Of a stretch of 64,000 bases of DNA, positions 25,501 through 36,494 are shown one piece after another. Origin of the DNA: Adineta steineri (Eukaryota > Rotifera > Eurotatoria > Adinetida > Adinetidae); NCBI GenBank assembly GCA_905250115.1, contig CAJNOI010000043.1, positions 186,001-250,000 of the forward strand, read 5' to 3'. A program made the position numbers and the translations under genes. Position 1 is the stretch's first letter. Every line of letters starts with the position of its first letter. The notes under the pieces were generated by a model. That model was not told the DNA's origin, searched no databases, and saw nothing but the letters and a program-made list of their open reading frames with translations.

Positions 25501-28247
25501 TTAAACATCTGATTGAATTAATTCAAGCCATGAAGACTGGTTAATATAATCAAATGATTTAAATTGTTCATCTTCAGCTAATGTACATGTTGATTGACCG
25601 GCAGCTATCCATTCAGCTTTACCATGACTTCCTCTATCCATCGATAAAGTTGCAAGTGGTCGATAAATTGATGCATCAGATGTAACCATGGCAGCCTATA
25701 GGAAATATATGATTCATAGAATATAAATTTAGTTTGTTTTTTTTGTTACCGAAATATTTTTCACCATTGATTTGAATACACCTTCATCAATATTTTCCCA
25801 ATCAATTTTACGACCAGCTTTAAAAAATGGATGATTACGTATTAGACCATGAGGTGAATCAGGTGAACCTAAACGTTTTTCTGGATCATTTTCAAGTAAA
25901 CCATAAATACATGAATAAGCTTCGGGACTTGCATGACGAGGTAATCCTAATATATCTACAATATTTTTTGATTCATTTGTTTCTTCATTAGTATTTGAAA
26001 ATGATTGAGGGGGATAATCAAATAATTCACCGGATAACATTTGAAAAAACATTATACCAAGTGCCCAAAAATCAACTGGATAACTATAACCCTCTTTAGT
26101 TGCTTTTGTTTCTAAACATTGAACCTATAAAAATAAAAACTCGTATATTTCTCTTTCTCTTGTAAAATGAACCAGTGTTTTACTTCAGGTGCCATATAAC
26201 TATATGTACCACAAAAAGTATGACAAGTTTCATCCGAAGTTTTTAATAATCGTCCAAGTCCATAATCAACTACACGTATATGACCTTCTGTACAAACAAC
26301 TGCATGTTCAAGTTTTAGATCTCTAAAATATTCTAATAGAGTATGAAAATAAATTTATTCTTTTTGTAAAAAAACTAATACCGATAAACAATATTATTTG
26401 AATGTAAATATTGTAGTACACATATAATTTCTGCTAAATAAAATCTTATTTCATCTTCATTCATACGTGTTGTTTGAATTTTATGATATAAAGTTCCACC
26501 TTGAACAAGTTCCATAACAAGAAATAATTTACTCTAAAAATAAAATTTTGTATTAAAATTAATAGAAAATCAATTTTTACTAACTCCTTGATGAAATGTA
26601 CAATAAGCTTTAATCATATAAGGATTTCCACGACTATAACGAAATAAGATTTGTTTTTCAACTTCTAATTGTTGTCGAGCTTGATCATTGTTTCCATCCG
26701 CAACTTTAACTGCAAGATATTGTTTTGATGAAATATGTTGAACACAATAGACTTGAGCAAAAGCACCATCACCAACTCGCCCGATATATTCAAAATCTGC
26801 AATTTTTGGTAGAAATATTGTATTATGTTTTTCAAAATCAAATTCTGGCAATGGATCAAGCCAAGATATATCGAAAGATGATGATCTTGAATGAGTTACT
26901 TCAATCTCTTGATTAGAATAATGAATACGTACACCTCTATTAATTAAATCACCTGCATCTGCTATAGCTTCAGCCATTGAATTATATGGAATTGTACACA
27001 TTGGTGGAATATTTGGCTGACAATGTTCATGAATAATAAAATGACATTCTAAATCAAAAAAATATTTCAATAATCATATTTTGTTAAGTTTAATTCTTAT
27101 TAGTATAGGCTATTAGTGAAAGCATAGGGTTTAGAAGTTATTTATTGTATATCGTACGTGTACACTTAAGAGCATTTCGAAATATTGCTGAACCACAATG
27201 ATTACAATGACCATGATTGCGAGTAACTAAAGCTCGAACAAATGGTGCATCATGTTGTTTAAATGTATGTGGAATATGAATATTTATTCGGGAACTACCG
27301 TTTAATGAAGGAGGTTCCTTATTATTTCAATAAAAATATTCGTCTATGTGAAAAAGAAAAAGAAAAACTACATACTGGAAATAAAGATCGTCGACACCAA
27401 AATGGTATATGTTGATTACATTTTTTATGAGTTACAAGAAAACATTGTGAACATTCAAAACCTTGATGATGAAGACCCCTAATAAATAAAACAATGATTT
27501 TATAATCGAAGAAGAATAGTATTCAAATAAAATACCAAATAAATCCATGGCATATAGCACAATGAACTGGATGATTAAATTGTTGTAATTTCATTAAATG
27601 TCCTCGAATCGATTGCCGAGAAGATATTTTATCATACTGTCGCTGTTTTATTGCTGACGATACTAATAAGATATTTAAAATTTAATTCTTTTTCATACTA
27701 TTAAACTTACGATAAGGCACTAAAGTCTTTGAATCTCGAAGTAACTGAACAGTAAATTCAAACTGATAATCTCGACGAATCATTGCCTAAATAAATTGAA
27801 CAATGATATTTTTGTCTAATTAAAAAAAGTATATGTTTTACAGTGCACAGTAATTCAGTATGAGATTCTTTATTATGTTTAGGATCAGTAACATATTCAA
27901 ATAAATAATTAAACCATAAAATAATATCCGCAATAGCTTTTGATCTCGATTTTGATGTTAGAAAGACAAGTTGACAATAATTTCCATCATCGATACGCCA
28001 ATCAAATGTTTCATTGACAGAACAAACACATGTTTCAGCTGTATCGGATGGTGCCAGTATCATTGTTGAATCTGTACATAAAAAATGAATTGTTCTTGAA
28101 TAAGACAGATTTACTCATAAACAATATCTTACCAGTATTTGATGGTAAATTTGTCAATTTTTTAATATAGCAAAGTATATTATTTATATTTTGTTTCGCA
28201 GAATCTTTAAATGAGATAATTCGTATTCGTAATACATTATTTTCCAT
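25501..28247 (-). CDS. Divergent PKC-like kinase with two C1 domains; catalytic-loop Asn replaced
   Basis: Eleven exons (28133-28247, 27842-28071, 27711-27786, 27536-27662, 27376-27478, 27158-27317, 26585-27048, 26382-26533, 26184-26322, 25750-26124, 25501-25695) give 711 residues. An N-terminal stretch of about 150 residues is possibly C2-like but unrecognised. Two C1 zinc fingers follow (HPVHCAICHGFIWG...HHQGFECSQC; HGHCNHCGS...CTQCHFIIHEHC), the novel-PKC arrangement that binds diacylglycerol. The AGC kinase domain has VGDGAFAQVY, the ATP-binding Lys in LAVKVADG, YRDLKLEHAVV, VVDYGLGRL, HTFCGTYSYMAPEV and VDFWALGIMFFQMLSGELFD. The catalytic loop has His where kinases have Asn (DLKLDN in PKC). 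The hydrophobic motif is FKSFDY, with Asp at the usual phospho-Ser/Thr site. DYG is also found in atypical PKCs. A TTTCAG lies directly against the ATG, 98 bp after the DHX35 stop. Confidence 0.88.
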
Positions 28248-28345
28248 CTGAAATATATACACATATAATTAAACTTAATCTAGATTTTTTGACTAGAATA
28301 AACAAAGAAAAAACAAAAGATATTAGTAACAAAATATTTTCTTTC

Positions 28346-30700
28346 TCATTCCATATCATATGATTCTTTTAACATCCATTGTCTTGTTGATAATTGTTCA
28401 TAATAATGTCCAGCTATTTCATAAAGCCAATTTTGTTCAATAACTGTTATGTCAGACATAAACATTTTTGATGATTGAATTAATTCATTGAATAAAATCA
28501 TTTTAGGTAATTGACTTTGTGTTTGTTCTTGTGCTTGTAATATAGGTGATAAAATACACGATGGATGCATATAAAGTTCTTGAGATGAACCACGAAATGT
28601 TCGATAAGTATAACCATCAATGGCAAGACGTGCTGCATTCATAAAAAATGCATCTGTTAAACATTTAAGAACTGGTATAACATCATCACCAGATGACGAA
28701 GAAATTTTATGATGTTTTGGTACTAAACGACGAAGTGATTTTTCTAATGAATCTTTTATTTCAAGAATACGTTTTAATGATTTTACATTTAACATATGCC
28801 TAAAAACATAGATAGAATTTTCTAATTAAACGAGCGTTTATTAAACATACTTATCACAAAATTGTTGTGGCATCATTTGTTTTTCAAATGCTTTAATAAC
28901 ATTAAGTGCTGTAATAAGATCACCTTCTTGACAAGCAAATTTCGCATGTAATTTTGTTGCACGCATTTTTTCACTTGGTGGATGAAGAAAAACATTTTTA
29001 ACTTGAAGTGATGCAACTATTTTTAAAATTTCCTGTGTACAACCATATTCCAGTGAAAGAATTAATGCACGTGCATGTGTTGGATGTAATGGTAATTCAG
29101 CCATTTTCATACCTAAATCTGTTGTTAAACGAGATTGTTCATCAATAGCACGTAATGCATATAAACATTCAATAGCTTGAAGAAGATTTTTTGATGGTGG
29201 TGGTGAAGGAAAATCAAAACGAACAATATTATGTATACCTAATGCTTTTATTTGAAGAACAGCTAATGCTAAATCACATCGTTGCATTTCAGGTAATTGA
29301 AATTCTTTCATTTTTTCATATTCAGATATTGGATAAAGACGATAAGCTTTTCCTGAACGAACACGACCAGCACGTCCAGCACGTTGTAATGCTGATGAAT
29401 GTGTTATTGGTAATGTTGTTAATACTTCAAAACCAAATTCTGGATTAAATAATTTTAATCGAACATAACCACAATCAATAACATAAACAATACCGGGAAT
29501 TGTTATACTTGTTTCTGCAATATTTGTTGCAACAATTATTTTTCGTGTATTTGGTGGTGTCTTTTCAAAAACTTTCATTTGATCAATAAATTTTAAATTG
29601 GCATATAATGGTAAAATGATTAATTTTTTTCTTTCATCTTTACGTTTTAAATGTTGTTGTTCATCAGTTAAACGTCGTGCATATTCATGTAATTCACGTG
29701 TTATTTGTAAAACATCATCTTGTCCTGATATAAAACATAAAATATCACCTTGTTCATTATATTTCTCATTTTCATGTATTTGTATACATGCATCAGCACA
29801 AGCTTTACGATAATCAGGGACAGGTTCACTTGTATGAAAAATTTCAACAGGATATGAACGACCTTCAACACTCATTATAAAACATTCATTCAATTGTTCT
29901 TCGTCTTCTTTTTCTGCAGATTGATTCTCATTTTTAACTATTGAACTTGGTTGATTTTCAAAAAATGCACGTAATCGTTCACTATCAATTGTAGCAGAAG
30001 TTATGATTAATCGTAAATCTCGTCGACGTCGTTGTATTTTTTTTAATAAACCTAATAAAAGATCAGTTTGTATTGATCGTTCATGTGCTTCATCAATAAT
30101 CACAACATTATAACGTGTTAATAATGGATCATACATAAGTTCACGTAATAATAGGCCTTCAGTAAGAATTATTAATTGTGTTAAACCACTTGAATAAACA
30201 TCTTCAAAACGTATTCGATAACCAACTTCTTTTCCTAATAAAACATCTCTTTCATCTGCAATACGTTGTGCTAATTGAACAGTTGCTATACGACGAGGTT
30301 CTGTCATGCATACTAATTTGCCATTACGTGTCCAACCACCTTCAAGAAGATATTGAGGAATTTGAGTTGATTTTCCACTACCTAATTTTTCAAAATGATA
30401 ATTTTTATAGACAGAAAAAAATAAGAAAGTTTTTGTTGACGTACCAGTCTGTCCAATGATGATTAAAGTTCGATATTTTTCAAGTAAATATAAAATATGT
30501 GTACGATAATTAGCAATAGGTAAATGACGACGATGTTGAGTAATAGACATACTTGAATGTTGATAGAGATCAACATTTTCTGATGTAGCATCATGTCGAT
30601 CTACTATGGATGATGATTGTTGTCGGGGTGGACGAGCACCTCCTGGCTTCCAATATTTATTAGCAGAATTATTTGAGGAATTTTGTGACGGAGGTTGCAT
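28346..30700 (-). CDS. DHX35: DEAH-box RNA helicase DHX35
   Basis: Spliceosome-associated DEAH/RHA ATPase (nuclear, C-complex). Three exons (30445-30700, 28851-30381, 28346-28799) give 746 residues, near the human length. Motifs in order: motif I GQTGSGKSTQIPQYL, Ia TEPRRIATV, motif II DEAHERSIQTD, motif III SATIDSERLR, NIAETSITIPGIVYVIDCG (motif V) and QRAGRAGR (motif VI). Winged-helix/ratchet sequence and an OB fold follow (FFMNAARLAIDGYTYRTF, HPSCILSP). The N-terminal YWKPGGARPP matches the DHX35 FWRPG start, and QHRRHLPIANYRTHILYLLE is also family-specific. Intron 1 (30382-30444) falls inside motif I; it is 63 bp and stop-free, so retained transcripts would stay in frame but with a disrupted P-loop. 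TTATTTCAG ends 3 nt before the ATG. Confidence 0.96.
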
Positions 30701-31177
30701 TATCTGAAATAATGTTTTATGAAAAGATTTAAGTGAAGATTCGCTGAAAATCAAAATCACTTTTTCTGTTCCTATTTCTATTTTGGTTTAATCATCGTCA
30801 TTTCATTTACTTATGATTAAATTACGAATGGTTTAGGATACTGAACCGATCGTAGCAGATACATGTAGAGGGCGTTGGTTTAACTTCATCACTATTTCAA
30901 GTAAGAAAAGAACAGAATTGAAATTTTACTTTTTGCTTTCATCTTATTCATCTGTTATTATTCTGTAATACGAACGATTTTCAAGCCTTTAACAATAGTA
31001 AGAGTAAATATAATATTAATATTATCTTTTTGTTTTCTTATCTTTCTAAATAGATATCAAGAGACAATAACAATGCAACACTACTTTTATTTTTTATTGT
31101 TTGTAAAAACAGGTGAGAAACAGGTAAGCAAAACATACTATTTTTTTTCAGTTCATAGAAAATCTTAATGCAATAAA
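30701..31177. promoter_or_regulatory. Divergent promoter region between DHX35 and the methyltransferase gene
   Basis: A 476 bp AT-rich spacer with head-to-head transcription. A TTTTTTTTCAG acceptor-like tract at 31141-31151 suggests the right-hand transcript is trans-spliced or has a 5' UTR intron. No core promoter element can be identified with confidence. Confidence 0.4.
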
Positions 31178-33724
31178 ATGAACATAGAGAGATGTATTGA
31201 TTTGTTATTTATATTTAAGTGTTCATTTGTCATGTCTAAAGCAGAAAAATTATCATCAAAAAATAACAAAGACTACACTAAAAACGTAACAGTAGAAAAT
31301 TCAAGCACTGTAAATATGTCGATTCTAGTCATTTGTTCAACTTTCTATGTATATTATTGTTTATAGTGGTCGACTAAACATTTCAAAGACGTATGTAAAC
31401 TGTCCTTTTATGTCAATTTGATTTCTGTTAATATTACTTTTCATATTAATTCAGACGACGTTACAAAAAGTCAATGGGTCTGGCACTGTTTCAGAAAACG
31501 TTTCTGTTACGTCAAATGCAATTGCTCCTGCTGCTGTATCAGATATTAACCAACAAAACCATCGTACTTATAGACAATCTGAATGTTATATGGACTCCAT
31601 CGATAAACTAACCAAAGAATTTGAGTAAGACATTAGGATAGGTCTAGCATATGTAGCATACATGACGGGGTTTTTCAATCATGTTTACATTGAGCATATT
31701 GAATTTAAACTCATCGATAATCAAATGCCATTAAAAACATAACGAATTACATACTTTTTATTGAAATGTTGCGTAGAATATCTAAATATTGAAGAGTCAT
31801 TTTATTGTTTATGAGAGTTCCAAGAAAATTTAAATTATACTTACATATATATTTATTGTAGACAAACTCAATATGTTTCATCACCTGTGAATCGAAAACC
31901 ATCTAATAATATTCAAGGAAATAAGGAAGTGTCAAAAGCAATCAATTCAAATCAAAAGAATCTGTTGGATGACTATGATGAGGTTACTTATGCTGAAACA
32001 GTTAGTAGTATATTAGTAGAATTAATTGAAATCATATTACATTCCATCTTTTACTCGATCTTTTATATTAGAATGGTGCAACATGGACTGTATCTGCAAA
32101 TGCATATGATGACTATGTATTACTGTTTTTCTTTGATCTATTCTTCTTTGACTATGATTATTCTTTTAGGAAACGGATGATTTCTCTGCAATACCAAACA
32201 CTCAAAAAATAGAAGGTAGTTTAGTTTTATATTAGTTTAAAAGCCTTATTTTTTATGAATTTTAAATGTTTGTTATTAGACAAACCTAATATGAAAAATA
32301 CAAATTCAACGAACCAACGAAATCAATCGAATCGACGAAATGATAAGAACTTGACAGAAAACAAAACAATCATCAATCAAGACATGGCAGCTTCTAAGCG
32401 TATTTTTAATGTCGCATTAGTAGGTGTTTAGATATGAGAAAGCGAAAAGAAGCTTTCCTGTTCAAAGTTATCTTAGAAATAAGCATAATATTTCTCATTA
32501 CAGAAATCCATGTTTCAAAATACACATCTAAATCAACGACAAGTCGTACACTCAATATCACCTGTTAAAAATCAAAGGAAGGATGGATTTTACGATTGGT
32601 TATGTTCATCATCAACTGAACAATCCTTATGGTCGGATGATATATATAGAAAAGCTCTATTACAGTATATTGGTAGAATTTACGATCAGAGGGCTCATAT
32701 GTATCAACTTTTCGATGAAATACAAAAAGAAAATTATAAAAACGACGAACTCGATATTCTATTCAAATTAATTGAGAAAACAGAGCAAAGACATGGTGTG
32801 TATTAGATCAAGAGAAAGAAATGATCTAGTTTTACCAGTTTATCTCTAGATGCTCAGATGTCACTCAATAAATGGGAAGATAGTTCTCGAATCAATCGTC
32901 GTCTCACAGATCTAAAGCTTATCTTTGAATTCAATAGTAAATGTACATCATCATGTCATCCATTTATTGTATCACCACCTAACTTACAACATACTATAAA
33001 TCGTGACAGAATCAGATCGTATTTCGATTTAGGATGTGGAGATGGAAGTATCACAGCTGCAATTGGAGCTTATTTAGGTTTAAACAAAGAATATATTTTT
33101 GGAAGTGATATATACGAAGGGCAAAGCAAAGACATTACATTTATTAAAGTGGATGAAAGTCAATCAACAATTAATCTTCGTTAGTAAACATCGTTTTCTT
33201 TTCATTCATTGTCTTATCGAAATTCTATTATCTATTTAGCTGATAATAGTATCGATCTTATAACTTCTTTCGTTACATTTCATCACATATCTCAGATTGA
33301 GAAAACAATTACTGAATTGTTTCGTATTCTTCGATCGGGTGGTTATCTTATTTTACGCGAACATAATTGCAAAAACGATAGATCACTTGCAGCTAAGTAT
33401 CTCAATTTTGTACATGCTATCATGATGATCGCACGAGTTGGAGAATTTGCTACTTCTCTGAATGATCTTCATAATGAAAATCAACAAGTATTGAATAGAG
33501 ACTACAATAATATTATAGATGATTGGATGGAACAAAAGTCACATATTATTGAATATATAAAAACAATTTCTTACCGATCATGTGATGAATTGCGAGAGAA
33601 ACTTGAAAATACTGGTTTTCATCTTCTTGCCACATTCTTTTATGGTGCATCTGGATCTAATCCACAAAATCTATTTTATGCTGTTTACCAATTGAATGAT
33701 AAACTTAAAATGTATGGTGAATAG
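31178..33724 (+). CDS. SAM-dependent methyltransferase with long disordered N-terminal region
   Basis: Ten exons (31178-31309, 31367-31390, 31455-31624, 31862-32000, 32072-32116, 32170-32215, 32280-32419, 32504-32795, 32850-33179, 33240-33724) join in frame to 600 residues. An in-frame Met at 31232 would give 582. Residues 1 to about 270 are S/T/N/Q-rich with no domain. The C-terminal part is a class I Rossmann methyltransferase: YFDLGCGDGSITAAIG is motif I, the acidic FGSDIY is motif II, PDNSIDLITSFVTFHHI is motif IV, and LFRILRSGGYLILREHNC is motif V/VI, followed by a YRSCDELREKLENTGF segment. The REH(N/D)C end of strand 5 marks a distinct type 11-like subfamily. Its substrate is unknown to me. 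A helical DWLCSSSTEQSLWSDD region precedes the catalytic core. No membrane or signal segment is convincing. Confidence 0.75.
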
Positions 33725-34589
33725 AACAAAAATACTTCTGGTAATTGTTCTTTTTTTTTATCTAATTTATATTCTTGAGATTGATTTATGATTATAATAA
33801 TGTGATATTGCTAAGTAATGATTTTTCTTTCTTAATAAAGTATGATATTAAACATAATATTAATATAACTAATATATTATTGAATTGAATGTGTATCTTT
33901 CTATATATAAATGCAAGAAACGCTTTCATATGTGAAACGAAACAATTATAATATAAATTTAAAAAATGATTAAATTTCTAAAAATATATTTATCTGCACA
34001 AAAAATAATCGTGATTCTTCACACTGTAAGTTATTTCAAATATTATTTTCGGTAGTTTATTAAAGTTACACGTAATGTGTACCACTATAATGGCTGATGC
34101 TATTTAAAATTAATTCGATCAAAGAGTTCACGATAGATTTATTTTGAAAATAAATTTGATCGTAGCATGAACTTTATTTATCACATTGTTTATATCCACT
34201 AACGAAGATCTGTTGTGTAGAGAAAACTCAAACATACAAATGAGCTGTTCAATGGTACTGGGTCAACATATGCCATACCTAATATATTCCAAAGAGTAAA
34301 TCAGTCATCGATACACTACGAGAATCAAGTCTACTGTAAAAATAACCATAGAATAATCAACCTTCGCACAGTAAAAAACTGGTCAAAACCCTTCCAAGAG
34401 TTTATGCCCAGCACATATACCTTCAGGGTGTGGGTTAACTGTCCTTATTCTCGAATGCTCACTCATACTTATACCTTCAAAAATGCACATTATTTAGTAA
34501 CATACAGGATCTTTTTTATTCTTGAATATATTCATGTAAAAAGATATTAAAGGAATACATAGCACAAAAGAAGCATATACAAAATAGTA
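33725..34589. other. Intergenic, with a G-rich telomere-like block
   Basis: AT-rich 3' flanks. Near 34375-34440 a short imperfect hairpin unit has AAACCCTTCC on one side and AGGGTGTGGGTT on the other, one of several similar units in the window. No gene seen. Confidence 0.5.
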
Positions 34590-34883
34590 TTACATGCGCT
34601 CATATTTTGTTCCTTTCACACAAACACAGTCCGGCTGAGCTCCATGAGGACAATGAATGATTTGAGACGTTGTTTTGTATTGTTGATTTCGTGCCGGTGT
34701 AAATATTTTGGCCGCTTCGAGTTGGGAACGATCAAGTGAAGCTTGTCCACGTTGATTTATATTAGCCAGTCCATTTACAGGAGGAATATTAGCCATGTTG
34801 TTGCCCATGTCAGTATGTTTCAACGTTTGAGGATAAGATATGAGTGACAATATACTGTGTATATAAATGATAAAAAGAAACAT
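34590..34883 (-). CDS. Small intronless orphan protein, possible signal sequence
   Basis: A 97-codon frame with ATG at 34883 has a hydrophobic start (MFLFIIYIHSILSLISYP) that could be a signal peptide or anchor. The remainder is polar (NMANIPPVNGLANINQRG, a QLEAAKIFTPAR segment) with three Cys near the end (HCPHGAQPDCVCVKG). An inner Met at 34808 would drop the hydrophobic start. I recognise no family. Base composition is less AT-biased than the flanks, which supports real coding, but with no intron and no homologue in mind it remains hypothetical. Confidence 0.45.
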   Translation of the reverse strand: MFLFIIYIHSILSLISYPQTLKHTDMGNNMANIPPVNGLANINQRGQASLDRSQLEAAKIFTPARNQQYKTTSQIIHCPHGAQPDCVCVKGTKYERM

Positions 34884-35184
34884 GCTTTATATATGGCATG
34901 CAAACTTTTCTTTTGTAAGCGAACACATGTGTTATTTGTTTGCTATTCTTTCTTTTCTTCACATGTGTCTGTCTCTCTGATATTTCCTTCTTTTATTCAT
35001 ATATGATCATATGGGATAAATCCCTCTCTCTCACATATATGTTTATATGGTATTTTCCTTGCGTTATCTTAATTCATTCTTCTTTTGTTCTTTTTATTTA
35101 TATTGAAATTTCCAAGTGATGAATGAGAGAACATCACTTAAATGTTTACCTTGATTATATTGTATTACAAGAAATAGGAATAAT

Positions 35185-35309
35185 CAAGGGGGGAAAAGCG
35201 GATCCTGGTGGATCCTCAGAAATGTCAGGATCCATAGGATCCAAAAGGATTTCTCAGGATCCAAAAAATTCAGAGGATCCGGGGATCCAGGATCCGCTTT
35301 TCCCCCTTG
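35185..35309. repeat. Hairpin-flanked array of GGATCC sites
   Basis: Outer arms CAAGGGGGGAAAAGCGGATC... at 35185-35208 and its near-perfect reverse complement at 35287-35309 (one G fewer) enclose an AT/GC-mixed core. GGATCC occurs eight times in 96 bp (starts at about 35200, 35210, 35228, 35237, 35257, 35275, 35283, 35290), with a ninth degenerate GGATTT. The whole unit can fold on itself and stands out in GC content from its AT-rich surroundings. Probably a small foldback element or expanded palindrome; no target duplication is evident. Confidence 0.7.
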
Positions 35310-35441
35310 CTTTAAATGATATTTATATTAAAGATGAACATATATATTTATTGATAAATACGTAACATAAATATACAAAAAGTAGACTAAACAACATAAT
35401 CATCATATATTTTTTCATTCTGTCTATTTTAATTATTTTCG

Positions 35442-36494
35442 TCATTTGACTTGAGAATCCTTATTGTTATCTCTCTCCACAGTTGATACACGTATTGGAT
35501 GTTGACGAAGTATATTTACTCGAATGAGTTGTAAAAATTCTTTTCGAAACATATCTGATGATATAATAAAATTAATAAATGTCAATGAAAATTCAAAATC
35601 CGTAAGAGAATATGTCATATTACCGGCGAACTCCTCAATTGTACTGCGAAGTACTGATTTCGAAGTATTTAAAGTGAATGCCTTATAAATAAGATAGCAT
35701 GGATTTGGCATATTGAAAATAATAAAAACGAGAATTTGATTTGCTAACATCTTATGGAGTTGAGCATCTTTTTTAGATGTTTTTCGACCTTGAATATGTC
35801 GACCAATACGTGTTGCCCCAACTGGTTCAATCTGATGTCTAGTTTTATGCACATTATTAGCAGTTAATAGGCCAAAAATAAATAATAAAAGTATAGGAAG
35901 TATTCCACTTCCAATGGCAATAAAAATGCTAAAAAACATTCCATAGGCTCCTGATTGATACCAACAGCTACCTGTGCTTATATTATAGAAAATAATAACT
36001 TGAATATATATGACACACCAGAAAATAACATTACCAATAATAAGACGAATGGCGATCTTTGGTGAACTCCATTGTCGACGAAGTGCAATACGAGAACTAG
36101 CAAAATAACGATCAATTGATGCCATAGCGATATTGTAACGAGGAATAGTTAGAAATACATAAGATAAGTAAAAGCGAATCTTACAATACCAAAGGTTGGT
36201 ATTGAGAGCATGAACACCATAACCATAGTGTAGCATTCGAGTGAAAAGAGCAAAATTGAAAGTGAACAACTGTGAAAAACTGGAAGCAATGAAATACATG
36301 GCACAAGGACTTTTCTGAAAAGCGGATTGACAAAAGACAATAATGGTCAAAATCGATCCAATATTGCCATTGATCATAATCGAACCTAGACCATATTGTG
36401 AAATAGTTTTGTTGATAAACATGATAAGTGAAATCAAATAAGCTTGATCATTATTAACAATGATAATAGTATCATTTATCGTTGTGTTGGACAT
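35442..36494 (-). CDS. Intronless rhodopsin-class orphan GPCR
   Basis: A single-exon 350-residue seven-transmembrane protein starting MSNTTINDT (N-glycosylation sites NTT and NDT). Segments: GSILTIIVFCQ with the TM1 GN motif (NGNIGSIL), a TM2 around AMYFIASSFSQLFTF, and LWYCKIRFYLSYVFLTIPRY as TM3 with the conserved Cys. IDRYFASS is the DRY-type end, followed by TM4 IIGNVIFWCVIYI, TM5 FFSIFIAIGSGILPILLLFI and TM6 MLANQILVFIIFNMPNPCYL. TM7 is FSLTFINFIISSDMFRKEF, which lacks a regular NPxxY. A basic third loop (RHIQGRKTSKK) and a short tail follow. It resembles the large lineage-specific peptide-receptor-like families of lophotrochozoans; the ligand is not predictable. Lack of introns suggests expansion by retroposition. 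Confidence 0.8.
   Translation of the reverse strand: MSNTTINDTIIIVNNDQAYLISLIMFINKTISQYGLGSIMINGNIGSILTIIVFCQSAFQKSPCAMYFIASSFSQLFTFNFALFTRMLHYGYGVHALNTNLWYCKIRFYLSYVFLTIPRYNIAMASIDRYFASSRIALRRQWSSPKIAIRLIIGNVIFWCVIYIQVIIFYNISTGSCWYQSGAYGMFFSIFIAIGSGILPILLLFIFGLLTANNVHKTRHQIEPVGATRIGRHIQGRKTSKKDAQLHKMLANQILVFIIFNMPNPCYLIYKAFTLNTSKSVLRSTIEEFAGNMTYSLTDFEFSLTFINFIISSDMFRKEFLQLIRVNILRQHPIRVSTVERDNNKDSQVK

Noticed and set aside
26170-26330. DYG instead of DFG taken alone as proof of a pseudokinase
   Set aside because: Atypical PKCs naturally carry DYG and are active, so only the Asn-to-His change is kept as evidence.
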